Source: CAMEON01 sp045531965 (GTDB taxonomy: Bacteria > Bacillota > Clostridia > Oscillospirales > CAG-272). Taken from it: a stretch of 14,235 bases of DNA. The stretch covers positions 1 through 14,235 of the forward strand of contig JAZSFA010000074.1 of the NCBI GenBank assembly GCA_045531965.1. Direction: 5' to 3'. The translations under genes were made by a program, and so were the position numbers. Within the stretch, counting starts at the first letter, position 1. Every line of letters starts with the position of its first letter. The notes under the pieces are model-generated. The model was not told the DNA's origin and ran no database searches. It saw only the letters and a program-made list of their open reading frames with translations. Shown here in pieces: positions 1 to 5,799 of this stretch.

Positions 1-19
1 AATCAGGAGGTAATCCAAA

Positions 20-319
20 ATGAAAAAAGTAGTCTACAGTGTTACCCGGTATCGAAGAGATGATATCGACAAGATCTCAGGTCTTGGCTATATCACAGAT
101 ACCGATCTCGTCATCGCTTGCATGAGCAAAGCAGGCAAGCCGTACATCCGCGTGTTCGAGGATTGCGTCAAAAATTGCCATCCCATCCCCGATAAGCAGG
201 GCGAATACAAGGGTGCGCACTATGAAATCCGCGAAGTTCAGCTTGATACCGGCAAGGACAATTATGAGACCCGTGAGATCGAGCTCAATTACAACATCTG
301 GTACAAATTTGTAGATTGA
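20..319 (+). CDS. Hypothetical protein, 99 aa, first gene of a small-gene operon
   Basis: I do not recognise this family. The ATG follows a strong GGAGG at 6-10 with 9 nt spacing, so the start is well supported even though only 19 bases lie upstream. The protein is soluble-looking, with no signal peptide or membrane segment. It has alternating hydrophobic/charged stretches suggesting beta structure and a C-terminal third rich in Asp/Glu/Tyr. It ends 16 nt before the next start and is read in the same direction as the following twelve or so genes, so it is probably part of one long transcript whose promoter lies left of the window. Its position in an ArdA-containing operon suggests an accessory or host-interaction role, which is inference only. 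Confidence 0.7.
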   Translation: MKKVVYSVTRYRRDDIDKISGLGYITDTDLVIACMSKAGKPYIRVFEDCVKNCHPIPDKQGEYKGAHYEIREVQLDTGKDNYETREIELNYNIWYKFVD

Positions 320-335
320 AATGGAGGTTAAGAAC

Positions 336-572
336 ATGAAAAATCGTTTCTACATGAAGGAATTCCAATATCACGACGGTGAATGCTACGTCACCTTTAA
401 CATCGTCGATCTGAACGAACTGAAAAATGAGATCAGCGTAGCGATCACCCGAGAGGGTAAGATCAGCGTTGTTACCTACCCCCTGCTGTCCGACGAGAAT
501 GGTTACTACTTTGAGTACGGCTGTGAGTACACCAAGCTGGCTGTGGATGACTTCAAGGAGGTGTCGGAATGA
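336..572 (+). CDS. Hypothetical protein, 78 aa
   Basis: This is an unrecognised small acidic protein. An ATG at 321 is also in frame, but the GGAGGT at 323-328 lies just inside it and is correctly spaced for the ATG at 336, so 336 is preferred. The product is soluble-looking, with Tyr/Phe/Glu-rich segments and no membrane helix. Its stop (TGA 570-572) overlaps the ATG of the next 44-aa ORF in an ATGA arrangement, which implies translational coupling. The AAGGAGGT for that next gene lies inside this gene's 3' end. Confidence 0.7.
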   Translation: MKNRFYMKEFQYHDGECYVTFNIVDLNELKNEISVAITREGKISVVTYPLLSDENGYYFEYGCEYTKLAVDDFKEVSE

Positions 573-703
573 AAACCGATAACAAGGATACCCATCAAGA
601 AACCGATAATAAACCCGTAATTGATCTTCTGGCTCTCTGGGAAGAGGTCGAGGATATGATCAGCGAAAGACGCGCCATCGAAGGAGGAAATTACAATGAC
701 TAA
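569..703 (+). CDS. Small acidic protein, 44 aa
   Basis: This short ORF has strong expression signals: AAGGAGGT at 555-562, 6 nt spacing to ATG 569, ATGA overlap with the gene before and an 8-nt overlap with the ardA start at 696. The peptide begins MKTDNKDTHQETDN and continues with a predicted amphipathic helix (around residues 17-37, containing LLALWEEVEDMI). It is strongly acidic and has no known family that I recognise. The AAGGAGG used by ardA lies within its last codons, so translation through it may help start ArdA. It is short enough to be missed by gene callers. Confidence 0.5.
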   Translation: MKTDNKDTHQETDNKPVIDLLALWEEVEDMISERRAIEGGNYND

Positions 704-1052
704 TACTTACAGCAATGAAATCAGAATCGTCATCGGCTCTTGGGGCTCTTACAACGAATGCAACGAGAGAGCCCTTGGCTCCCAATGGATGGATCTCGCG
801 GACTATGATTCGTGGGATGAGATCGAAGAGGCCCTGAGTGATCAGGGCTTCGAACTGGACGGTATCGACGAGGAGTTGTTTATTCAGGACATTGATAACT
901 TCCCGTCCGACGCGGCCAACTGGGACTATATGCATCCCCAGCGGCTCTTTGAGATCCTGCACGAAGCTGAGTGCTGGACGATTCCGGCAAGTATGACACC
1001 CTTATGGCGTTTCTGGAAGTGCGCAGTTTTTGTGAGTTTGAAGACCTCGTAG
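696..1052 (+). pseudogene. ardA: ArdA antirestriction protein, N-terminal part (frameshifted)
   Basis: This is the N-terminal half of an ArdA-family antirestriction protein, a DNA mimic that occupies the DNA-binding surface of type I restriction-modification enzymes and protects incoming DNA. Family hallmarks are visible in order: GSWGSYNECNERALGS (about residues 14-29), WMDLADYDSWDEIEEAL, GFELDGIDEELFIQDID, and WDYMHPQRLFEILHEA (about 76-91). The reading frame then departs from the family and ends in an unrelated tail containing WRFWKCAVFVSLKTS. The family sequence resumes in the -1 frame at 971. Restoring one G near 968-971 joins both parts into a roughly 188-residue acidic protein, close to but a little above the usual ArdA length. 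The start ATG 696 has AAGGAGG at 681-687. As it stands, the gene should be inactive unless the lesion is an assembly error. Confidence 0.8.
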
Positions 1053-1258
1053 AGCGTTACGGCGCGGATTGGGACGATGATATCTATATCTACAAGAACT
1101 ACGATTGGGACGATTACGGTCGTGAGATGTTCAACAACTGCGGGTACGAGATTCCCGACTGTCTGTTGGACTATTTTGATTTTGAGGCCTATGGCGAATC
1201 CTTCAAATACGACGGTATTGAAGAATACTCCGAGGGCTTGATCGAGATTCGGCGATGA
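971..1258 (+). pseudogene. ardA: ArdA antirestriction protein, C-terminal part (frameshifted)
   Basis: This is the C-terminal half of the same ArdA gene, readable from about 971. The translated segment carries LDDSGKYDTLMAFLEVRSF, FEDLVERYG, WDDDIYIYKNYDWDDYGREM and DFEAYGESF, the Asp/Tyr-rich pattern that forms the DNA-mimicking surface in ArdA. The nominal GTG at 971 has no ribosome binding site and follows an in-frame TGA at 968-970, so it is not an independent gene. The junction has no classical slippery heptamer, so a programmed frameshift is not suggested. A single-base loss (or sequencing error) is the simplest reading. The frame continues cleanly to a stop at 1256-1258, and the next gene's GGAGGT begins 3 nt later. 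Confidence 0.78.
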
Positions 1259-1273
1259 AAGGAGGTTATGAGC

Positions 1274-1519
1274 ATGAAAAACACCAAGGAAGTACAAGCC
1301 ATCCTGACGGCTATCTGCTGTATCAATCAGGCCAGCGAATACAGGGATGACGACATATCCAAGATTTGCGACTATGCCTTCCGTCGGCTCTTTGGCTCCA
1401 ACACCAACCTGCTCATGCTTTGCTGCGTGGGCAGGTCGAAAGAAGAAATGATGCCCGAGATCATGCAGGTCTTGGAGCAGGATACACAGTACAAAAAATA
1501 CTTGGAGGAATATACGTAA
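1274..1519 (+). CDS. Hypothetical protein, 81 aa
   Basis: I do not recognise this small protein. GGAGGT at 1261-1266 is 7 nt from ATG 1274. The in-frame ATG at 1268 is only 1 nt from the same site and is rejected. The product is predicted mostly helical, with several cysteines (two CC pairs, in ICCINQ and LCCVGR) and a charged C-terminus ending in YKKYLEEYT. There is no signal peptide or clear membrane segment. Its stop overlaps the next ATG (TAATG at 1517-1521), typical of coupled translation in this operon. Confidence 0.65.
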   Translation: MKNTKEVQAILTAICCINQASEYRDDDISKICDYAFRRLFGSNTNLLMLCCVGRSKEEMMPEIMQVLEQDTQYKKYLEEYT

Positions 1520-1815
1520 TGAAGGTTCAAGAACTCTATACCATGACGTTCAACGACGCTTGCGAAAAGCTGTCCGAGCAGACCGATCTCATTACCACCT
1601 ACGAAAGTCTGAAGGATTTTGCCATCCACATGATTCAAGAGGATCATCTGTACTTGGCTCTCCATATCCTTGAAGCGATCCACAGCTCCCCGGCAGACTA
1701 TTACGATTACGACTACAGTATGGGCACGTTGGAAACGCCTACGGCCTTGACCCTGACCTTTGATTTGGTTGATTACTGCGACGACAAGGAGGATGAAGAC
1801 AATGACGAGCTTTAA
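1519..1815 (+). CDS. Small acidic protein, 98 aa
   Basis: This is an unrecognised acidic protein. The start ATG 1519 overlaps the previous stop by one base and has GGAGGAA at 1504-1510. A longer reading frame extends upstream to 1366, but that part merely overlays the preceding gene. The N-terminal two thirds are predicted helical. The C-terminus is strongly acidic (DYYDYDY near the middle, then DLVDYCDDKEDEDNDEL at the end). The acidic tail is the kind of composition seen in DNA-mimic or nucleic-acid-competing proteins, but no family match is claimed. The last 14 nt overlap the next gene, whose ribosome binding site lies inside this tail. Confidence 0.65.
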   Translation: MKVQELYTMTFNDACEKLSEQTDLITTYESLKDFAIHMIQEDHLYLALHILEAIHSSPADYYDYDYSMGTLETPTALTLTFDLVDYCDDKEDEDNDEL

Positions 1816-2002
1816 GACCCAAGCCCATATCCATTCCCTCGATGGGGCTATGGATGAAATCACCGTTTTGGACAGCCGTCAGGAGTCCGACCACGTGGTC
1901 TACATCGTGGACTACAAGGGCGTAAAATGCACCGCCATTTTCAACTGGTTTTCAAACGCATATTACGCCGACGATAAGTACGGCATCATCAAGGAGGATT
2001 GA
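1802..2002 (+). CDS. Hypothetical protein, 66 aa
   Basis: This is an unrecognised small protein with beta-strand-like alternation (EITVLDSRQESDHVVYIVDY, then KCTAIFNWFSNAYYADDKYG). ATG 1802 has AAGGAGG at 1786-1792 with 9 nt spacing. The in-frame ATGs at 1760 and 1793 lie upstream of, or directly against, that site and are rejected. Its first 14 nt overlap the upstream gene. The AAGGAGG for the next gene (1991-1997) sits inside its 3' end. The tight packing argues that it is a real gene despite its length. Confidence 0.6.
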   Translation: MTSFKTQAHIHSLDGAMDEITVLDSRQESDHVVYIVDYKGVKCTAIFNWFSNAYYADDKYGIIKED

Positions 2003-2004
2003 AT

Positions 2005-2262
2005 ATGAGTATCAAGAACGACATTCGCGATCAGATCAAGAGCGCCATCCGTCATTACGATTTTGAAGAAGCCATCAGCGAGGCCATGGACGAAATCGAC
2101 CTGGAAGAGCTGATCACCCAAAAGATTACCCAGCGCATTCGTGATGTGGACATTGAGCCTTTGGTGACGAGTCTTGTCGCTGACTTGATCGACGAGCAGC
2201 TGGACGATATCGACATTGAAGGCGAGGTGCTGAGCACCTTGCAGGAAGAATTTGAAGGCTGA
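2005..2262 (+). CDS. Acidic helical protein, 85 aa
   Basis: This is an unrecognised, very acidic, almost wholly helix-predicted protein. It has heptad-like spacing of Ile/Leu/Val (for example IDLEELITQKITQRI, then VTSLVADLIDEQLDDIDI), suggesting a coiled coil or helical bundle that could oligomerise. The chosen ATG 2005 is 7 nt from AAGGAGG at 1991-1997. A TTG at 1999 in frame lies against the binding site and is less likely. The gene is separated from its upstream neighbour by 2 nt and from the next start by 11 nt. It has no membrane segment. Its location beside ardA makes an anti-host-defence role conceivable but unproven. Confidence 0.65.
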   Translation: MSIKNDIRDQIKSAIRHYDFEEAISEAMDEIDLEELITQKITQRIRDVDIEPLVTSLVADLIDEQLDDIDIEGEVLSTLQEEFEG

Positions 2263-2273
2263 GGAGGTATGAC

Positions 2274-2804
2274 ATGAAATCCTACGTTTTCTACGACGAT
2301 ACCGCAGATTATGAAGCCTATGATGACGTGCGGGCTTACCTGTTCGATATGTATGGCGAAGACAACGGCTGGGAAACCGCCGATGACGTGCCGGATAACT
2401 GGGTCTACGACGAGATCAGCGAGCAGAACAACGCCGACTGGCGGGAGCTGCTTCACGATCTCGGGCGTGTGTTCAAGGAGGATTGCTACCTTCTGACCGG
2501 AACGTGCAGCAGATGGTGCGGCCCCGCACAGGGCGGCAAGTTCATCAACAGCACCGACGATCTGCTGACTTGTATCAAGCATCTGGATAAGGTCAAGCTT
2601 TACGAGGAAAACGGTCATTTCTACATCGATGGCTACCATCACGACGGCTCGGATCATTACGAGCTGAAGCGGCTGACCCGAAAGGGTTATGAGTTCGCGG
2701 ATCGCAACTATTTCGCCCATGACCGTCAGCTCCACACGACCATCATGCAGAATAACTTCTACTCGGCTTTGCCTCGGTTGGCAAGCCGACTATACGGGGT
2801 GTGA
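2274..2804 (+). CDS. Conserved mobile-element protein of unknown function, 176 aa
   Basis: This protein resembles hypothetical proteins I associate with Firmicutes conjugative elements, but it has no named function that I can assign. It is acidic at the N-terminus (YVFYDDTADYEAYDDVRAYL) with a conserved-looking centre (CYLLTGTCSRWCGPAQGGKF at about residues 72-91). A compact C-terminal region follows (YIDGYHHDGSDHYELKRLT, then a helical tail). There is no signal peptide or transmembrane segment. The centre mixes Cys, Trp and Gly and could form a small fold. ATG 2274 is preceded by GAGGAGGT. It follows the 85-aa gene by 11 nt and ends one base before the next start, so it belongs to the same operon. 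Confidence 0.75.
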   Translation: MKSYVFYDDTADYEAYDDVRAYLFDMYGEDNGWETADDVPDNWVYDEISEQNNADWRELLHDLGRVFKEDCYLLTGTCSRWCGPAQGGKFINSTDDLLTCIKHLDKVKLYEENGHFYIDGYHHDGSDHYELKRLTRKGYEFADRNYFAHDRQLHTTIMQNNFYSALPRLASRLYGV

Positions 2805-2805
2805 C

Positions 2806-3051
2806 ATGAAAACTGAAATGAACAATCCGTATGGCTACAAGGTCTGCTACAAAGAAGATGGCTCAAAAGACTATACGAGTCATTTCAAAACCTACACCTA
2901 CAGGCAAGCGGTCAAGGCGAAAGCCGGTTACATACGATTTCCGCCCAGAGCAAGAGATGATGGACATATCCTGAAAAGCCCCCAATGGGTGATTATCCCT
3001 ATTAAGCACTCCGAGGTACACGACGGCATCTGGCATGAGGATCCCTTTTGA
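2806..3051 (+). CDS. Small basic mobile-element protein, 81 aa, last gene of first operon block
   Basis: This is a basic protein beginning MKTEMNNPYGYKVCYKEDGS and ending SEVHDGIWHEDPF. The pattern (NPYGYKVCYKE, HFKTYTYRQAV, IRFPPRARDDG, WVIIPIKHSEV) resembles a short conserved protein I know from Clostridia conjugative elements. Its function is not known to me. ATG 2806 is chosen because it directly follows the upstream stop (gap of one base). The longer in-frame version from 2689 would sit inside the 176-aa gene. No strong ribosome binding site is visible, so coupling to the upstream gene is likely. The charge contrasts with its acidic neighbours and would suit nucleic-acid binding. Its stop codon lies in the loop of the terminator hairpin. 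Confidence 0.7.
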   Translation: MKTEMNNPYGYKVCYKEDGSKDYTSHFKTYTYRQAVKAKAGYIRFPPRARDDGHILKSPQWVIIPIKHSEVHDGIWHEDPF

Positions 3052-3067
3052 TAAGGGGTCTTTTTTC
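3038..3067 (+). terminator. Rho-independent terminator overlapping the preceding stop codon
   Basis: The arms GATCCCTT (3040-3047) and AAGGGGTC (3053-3060) pair over eight positions with one G-U wobble around a 5-nt loop. A T run at 3061-3066 follows, then more T-rich sequence. The stop of the 81-aa gene (3049-3051) falls in the loop. This would end the small-gene operon before the PcfK-like gene. Confidence 0.75.
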
Positions 3068-3076
3068 TTTTATATG
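3048..3076 (+). promoter_or_regulatory. Possible promoter for the PcfK/PcfJ block
   Basis: TTGATA (3048-3053) and TATATG (3071-3076) are separated by 17 nt, fitting a sigma-70-like promoter with a good -35 and a mediocre -10. It would start transcription near 3083 and leave a short leader carrying the AAAGGAGG before ATG 3110. The -35 lies inside the terminator hairpin, so stop, terminator and promoter share the same bases. The spacing is exact but the -10 matches only 4 of 6 positions. Confidence 0.35.
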
Positions 3077-3109
3077 ACAACCAAAATCAAAACAAAGGAG
3101 GAATGAAAC

Positions 3110-4135
3110 ATGACGTTACAACTCACCGCAACGACAACAGAAGAGAAGATATTGAAAGAATACTTGGAGCAAACGGTCAGCGAGGTTCTGGCAGATAAGA
3201 TCAACAATGGCGTGCAAGTCGAAAAGGACGGCAAGAAGCTCGTGAGTCGTAAGACGCTTGCGGGCTTTATGAAATACGCTACCGAAGAAGCTCGCAAGCA
3301 AGCCGCCAAGGGTGCGACAAGTGCCTGTCTGCACAGCGATATCGTGTTCGGCTGGGCTATTCACTATTTCGAGGAAGACAGCATCCTCGGTACGCTCTAC
3401 AACGAGGACGGTTCTGAATACAAGGCGCCGAAGCCTGCACCGAAGGTCACGCCGAAATCGTCTGCAACGGCAGAAGCTCCCGTTGTTCCTGCTCCCAAGC
3501 CTCAAACCAAGGCGGGGCAAATGTCCATGTTTGATCTGTTCGACGAGCCGGAAACGGGGGCGAAAGAAACCACCGAGGCTGACGAATATGACGAGGAAGA
3601 TACCCTTGCAGAGTCCTCTGTAGAGGCTCCTGAAAGCCCCGTAGAGGACGAGGAACCCGAGGTGGAGCAAGTGCCTGCCGTGGAGGTAAAAGAGCCTGAA
3701 AAGCCCGTAATCTCGCCTCTGTGGACTCGCTATCAGGGGTATCAACAGGAACACCCCGAGGCTGTAATCGCTATGCGTATCGGGGACTTTTACGAGATAT
3801 TCGGAGAGTCGGCTGAGACCGTTTCCAAGCCCTTGGAGCTGACCGTAGTGAGCCGAGATTTCGGACTTTCCGAACGTGTGCCTATGATTGGATTCCCGTA
3901 CCATCGGGCAGATGCCTACATTGAGAAACTACGGGCGTTCACCGACACGGTGGTGGTCGAAAGCGAAACCGAGAAACGGTTGTTGCCGAAATATCAGCCC
4001 ATTGAAGGCTTTGAAGTGGACACCACCACGGGAGAGGTCATAGAGTCGGATGAAGCTCCCGATCCTTACGCCGATACCGAGCTGATGTACAAGCTGTATA
4101 TGCTGCTCGACCAAAAAGTTGAAATTGTGAAGTGA
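3110..4135 (+). CDS. PcfK-like protein fused to a MutS domain-I-like module
   Basis: This 341-aa protein has three parts. Residues 1-105 resemble PcfK-like proteins, which are encoded beside PcfJ on conjugative plasmids such as pCF10 (here including KTLAGFMKYATEEARKQA and SDIVFGWAIHYFEEDSILG). Residues 106-200 are a Pro/Ala then Glu-rich disordered linker containing QMSMFDLFDEP (about 137-147), which resembles a sliding-clamp-binding peptide. Residues 203-282 match MutS domain I (YQQEHPEAVIAMRIGDFYEI, then VPMIGFPYHRADAYIEKL). The mismatch-recognition Phe-X-Glu is kept as F227-Y-E229. MutS clamp and ATPase domains are absent, so it cannot act as MutS; mismatch or distorted-DNA sensing is possible. 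ATG 3110 has AAAGGAGG upstream, and PcfJ follows after 10 nt. Confidence 0.8.
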   Translation: MTLQLTATTTEEKILKEYLEQTVSEVLADKINNGVQVEKDGKKLVSRKTLAGFMKYATEEARKQAAKGATSACLHSDIVFGWAIHYFEEDSILGTLYNEDGSEYKAPKPAPKVTPKSSATAEAPVVPAPKPQTKAGQMSMFDLFDEPETGAKETTEADEYDEEDTLAESSVEAPESPVEDEEPEVEQVPAVEVKEPEKPVISPLWTRYQGYQQEHPEAVIAMRIGDFYEIFGESAETVSKPLELTVVSRDFGLSERVPMIGFPYHRADAYIEKLRAFTDTVVVESETEKRLLPKYQPIEGFEVDTTTGEVIESDEAPDPYADTELMYKLYMLLDQKVEIVK

Positions 4136-4145
4136 GGTAAATGTC

Positions 4146-5459
4146 ATGAAAATGGAAAAGATCAAGCCGATCCCGAAATACATCGTTGAAAAGATTCGCA
4201 AGCGGGATGCCATCCGCTATCCCGAGCCCCACGGAAACACTCGGTTTTACTCCTATCTAACCAAGAATGACGGCGAGCTGGTCAAGGTCACGGTGGCCGT
4301 CCGGCATCGCTACAAGAATTGGCACTATAAGCAGGTCGCCGTCCATGGCGTTCACTCTGATCGATGCTATGTCAAGGATATGTGCTTCACCTACATCGGC
4401 GGGTATAGCGTAGGCTGGTATGCCGAGGGACTGAACAGGACGCAAAAGTGGTATGAGGACGATGAGTGGGGCTGGTACTACGACTCCGGCTTCGATCCCT
4501 ACGCACCGGTGGTCAACAAGGAGTATCTGGCGAAGTTCCCGGAATACCAATACTCCGCGTGGGAGCTGTACGATGAAGCGGACATTATCAAATTTCTCCG
4601 CAATTACGAGCAGTATCCACAAGCGGAATACCTGATGAAGATGGGCTTGCAGAAGTATGTGTTCAGTAAGCAGATCTTAACCAAGGCGGCAAAGGATAAG
4701 CAATTTCGAAAGTGGCTCTGGAGCAACCGTCAGGTGCTTGCAGGACGCTATTTTTATATATCCCCCATCCTCTCGGCCTATCGTCGCGGAACGTCGTTGC
4801 TCGAAACACAGGCGTATGAGGAAGTCAAAAAGACATTTTGCCGTGAACGGGACTATAAACCGATCCGGGAGATGTTGGACGGTGATTATAAACCGTTCTT
4901 TGAGTATGTTGCCAAGCAGCAGATCAGCGCCCGTGTGTATCTCGACTATCTCAAAGCCTGTAACTTCCTCGGTTTGGATATGTCGGTGGATAAAAACCGC
5001 TATCCGCATGATTTTATGCGTTGGCATGATATTCGTATCGACGAGTACAAGACCGCTAAGGCTTTGAAGGATCAGGAAGAGCGCGCCGAGCTTTACGCAA
5101 AATTTGCGACGGTTGCTGAGAAGTATCTACCTATGCAACACAATAAGCGAAGCGGGTTTGTCGCCATTATCGCACGAAGCCCTGCTGATCTAAAAGTCGA
5201 AGGTGAGCTTTTACATCATTGCGTCGGCGGGATGGGCTATGAGCAAAAGTTCATCCGCGAGGAAACGCTCATATTCTTCATCCGCGCCAGGGACACACAG
5301 GACACGCCGTTGGTCACGGTGGAATACTCGCTGTCCCAGAAGAAGGTTTTGCAGTGCTACGCCGACCACAATACCAAGCCCGCAGAGGATGTTCTGCATT
5401 ACGTCAATAAGGTGTGGTTGCCGTATGCAAACCGCACGTTGAAACTGATTGCCGCGTGA
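4146..5459 (+). CDS. pcfJ: PcfJ-like protein
   Basis: This is a 437-aa protein whose C-terminal ~110 residues carry the PcfJ-domain pattern: ELLHHCVGGMGYEQKFIREE, then LIFFIRARD, LVTVEYS and CYADHN. PcfJ proteins are encoded with PcfK on conjugative plasmids and ICEs, and their biochemical role is not settled. The N-terminal ~320 residues are mostly helical and rich in Tyr and Trp, with no membrane segment. The CV residues and paired His in the C-terminal region look like the conserved core of the domain. ATG 4146 has GAGGT at 4134-4138 overlapping the upstream stop, so the pair is cotranscribed and probably translationally linked. The gene symbol reflects the family only; this is a divergent homologue. 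Confidence 0.85.
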   Translation: MKMEKIKPIPKYIVEKIRKRDAIRYPEPHGNTRFYSYLTKNDGELVKVTVAVRHRYKNWHYKQVAVHGVHSDRCYVKDMCFTYIGGYSVGWYAEGLNRTQKWYEDDEWGWYYDSGFDPYAPVVNKEYLAKFPEYQYSAWELYDEADIIKFLRNYEQYPQAEYLMKMGLQKYVFSKQILTKAAKDKQFRKWLWSNRQVLAGRYFYISPILSAYRRGTSLLETQAYEEVKKTFCRERDYKPIREMLDGDYKPFFEYVAKQQISARVYLDYLKACNFLGLDMSVDKNRYPHDFMRWHDIRIDEYKTAKALKDQEERAELYAKFATVAEKYLPMQHNKRSGFVAIIARSPADLKVEGELLHHCVGGMGYEQKFIREETLIFFIRARDTQDTPLVTVEYSLSQKKVLQCYADHNTKPAEDVLHYVNKVWLPYANRTLKLIAA

Positions 5460-5472
5460 AAGGAGAAAAGAC

Positions 5473-5799
5473 ATGGCAAATTACTATCGTATCACCGCAT
5501 ATCACCCCTCGGAGGATTACTGCTTTATCGTGGATTGCCACGGCAAGTTTGAAAAGCTGTGGGAGTTCAGCTCCTATCTTGTAAACAAGGGAGTGAAAGT
5601 GCTGGAGGTCGCCAACGGGGATAACTTCCTCGACGGCAACATGAAGCGAGCAAAGGAGCATCCCGAGTATCTGTATATACAGTCAGCGCAGAGAGGACAG
5701 CCCACGAAAACAACCGTGACCGTGGATGGGAAGACGTACCGAGCCGTGGAGATTTGCGGACGGCGTTACGTGCCGGATCGGAATGAGGTGGTCGAATGA
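5473..5799 (+). CDS. Hypothetical protein, 108 aa
   Basis: I do not recognise this family. ATG 5473 has AAAGGAG at 5459-5465, 7 nt upstream; the alternative in-frame TTG at 5449 lies within the end of pcfJ and is rejected. The N-terminal half (YYRITAYHPSEDYCFIVDCH, then a helix with EKLWEFSSYLVNKG) looks like a small alpha/beta fold. The C-terminal half is strand-rich and basic (TTVTVDGKTYRAVEICGRRY). No membrane segment is seen. It lies between pcfJ and the methylase-like gene, overlapping the latter's ATG by four bases (ATGA), so it is part of the same operon. Confidence 0.68.
   Translation: MANYYRITAYHPSEDYCFIVDCHGKFEKLWEFSSYLVNKGVKVLEVANGDNFLDGNMKRAKEHPEYLYIQSAQRGQPTKTTVTVDGKTYRAVEICGRRYVPDRNEVVE

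Noticed and set aside
239..250. Other CTTGATA occurrences (near 242 and near 10385) as nick sites
   Set aside because: They lie inside coding regions with no hairpin or inverted repeat around them; they show that the 7-mer alone is weak evidence.
968..980. Programmed ribosomal frameshift in ardA
   Set aside because: No slippery heptamer of the X-XXY-YYZ type lies at the junction and no obvious stimulatory hairpin is seen; a single-base loss is simpler.
2055..2735. 226-aa open frame on the - strand
   Set aside because: It runs antisense to two well-signalled + strand genes (85 aa and 176 aa), has no ribosome binding site, and its composition is that of a shadow frame.
3116..3904. 262-aa open frame on the - strand
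   Set aside because: It is antisense to the PcfK/MutS fusion, whose domains are recognisable. The protein is Arg/His/Leu-rich as expected for a shadow, and no start signals are visible.
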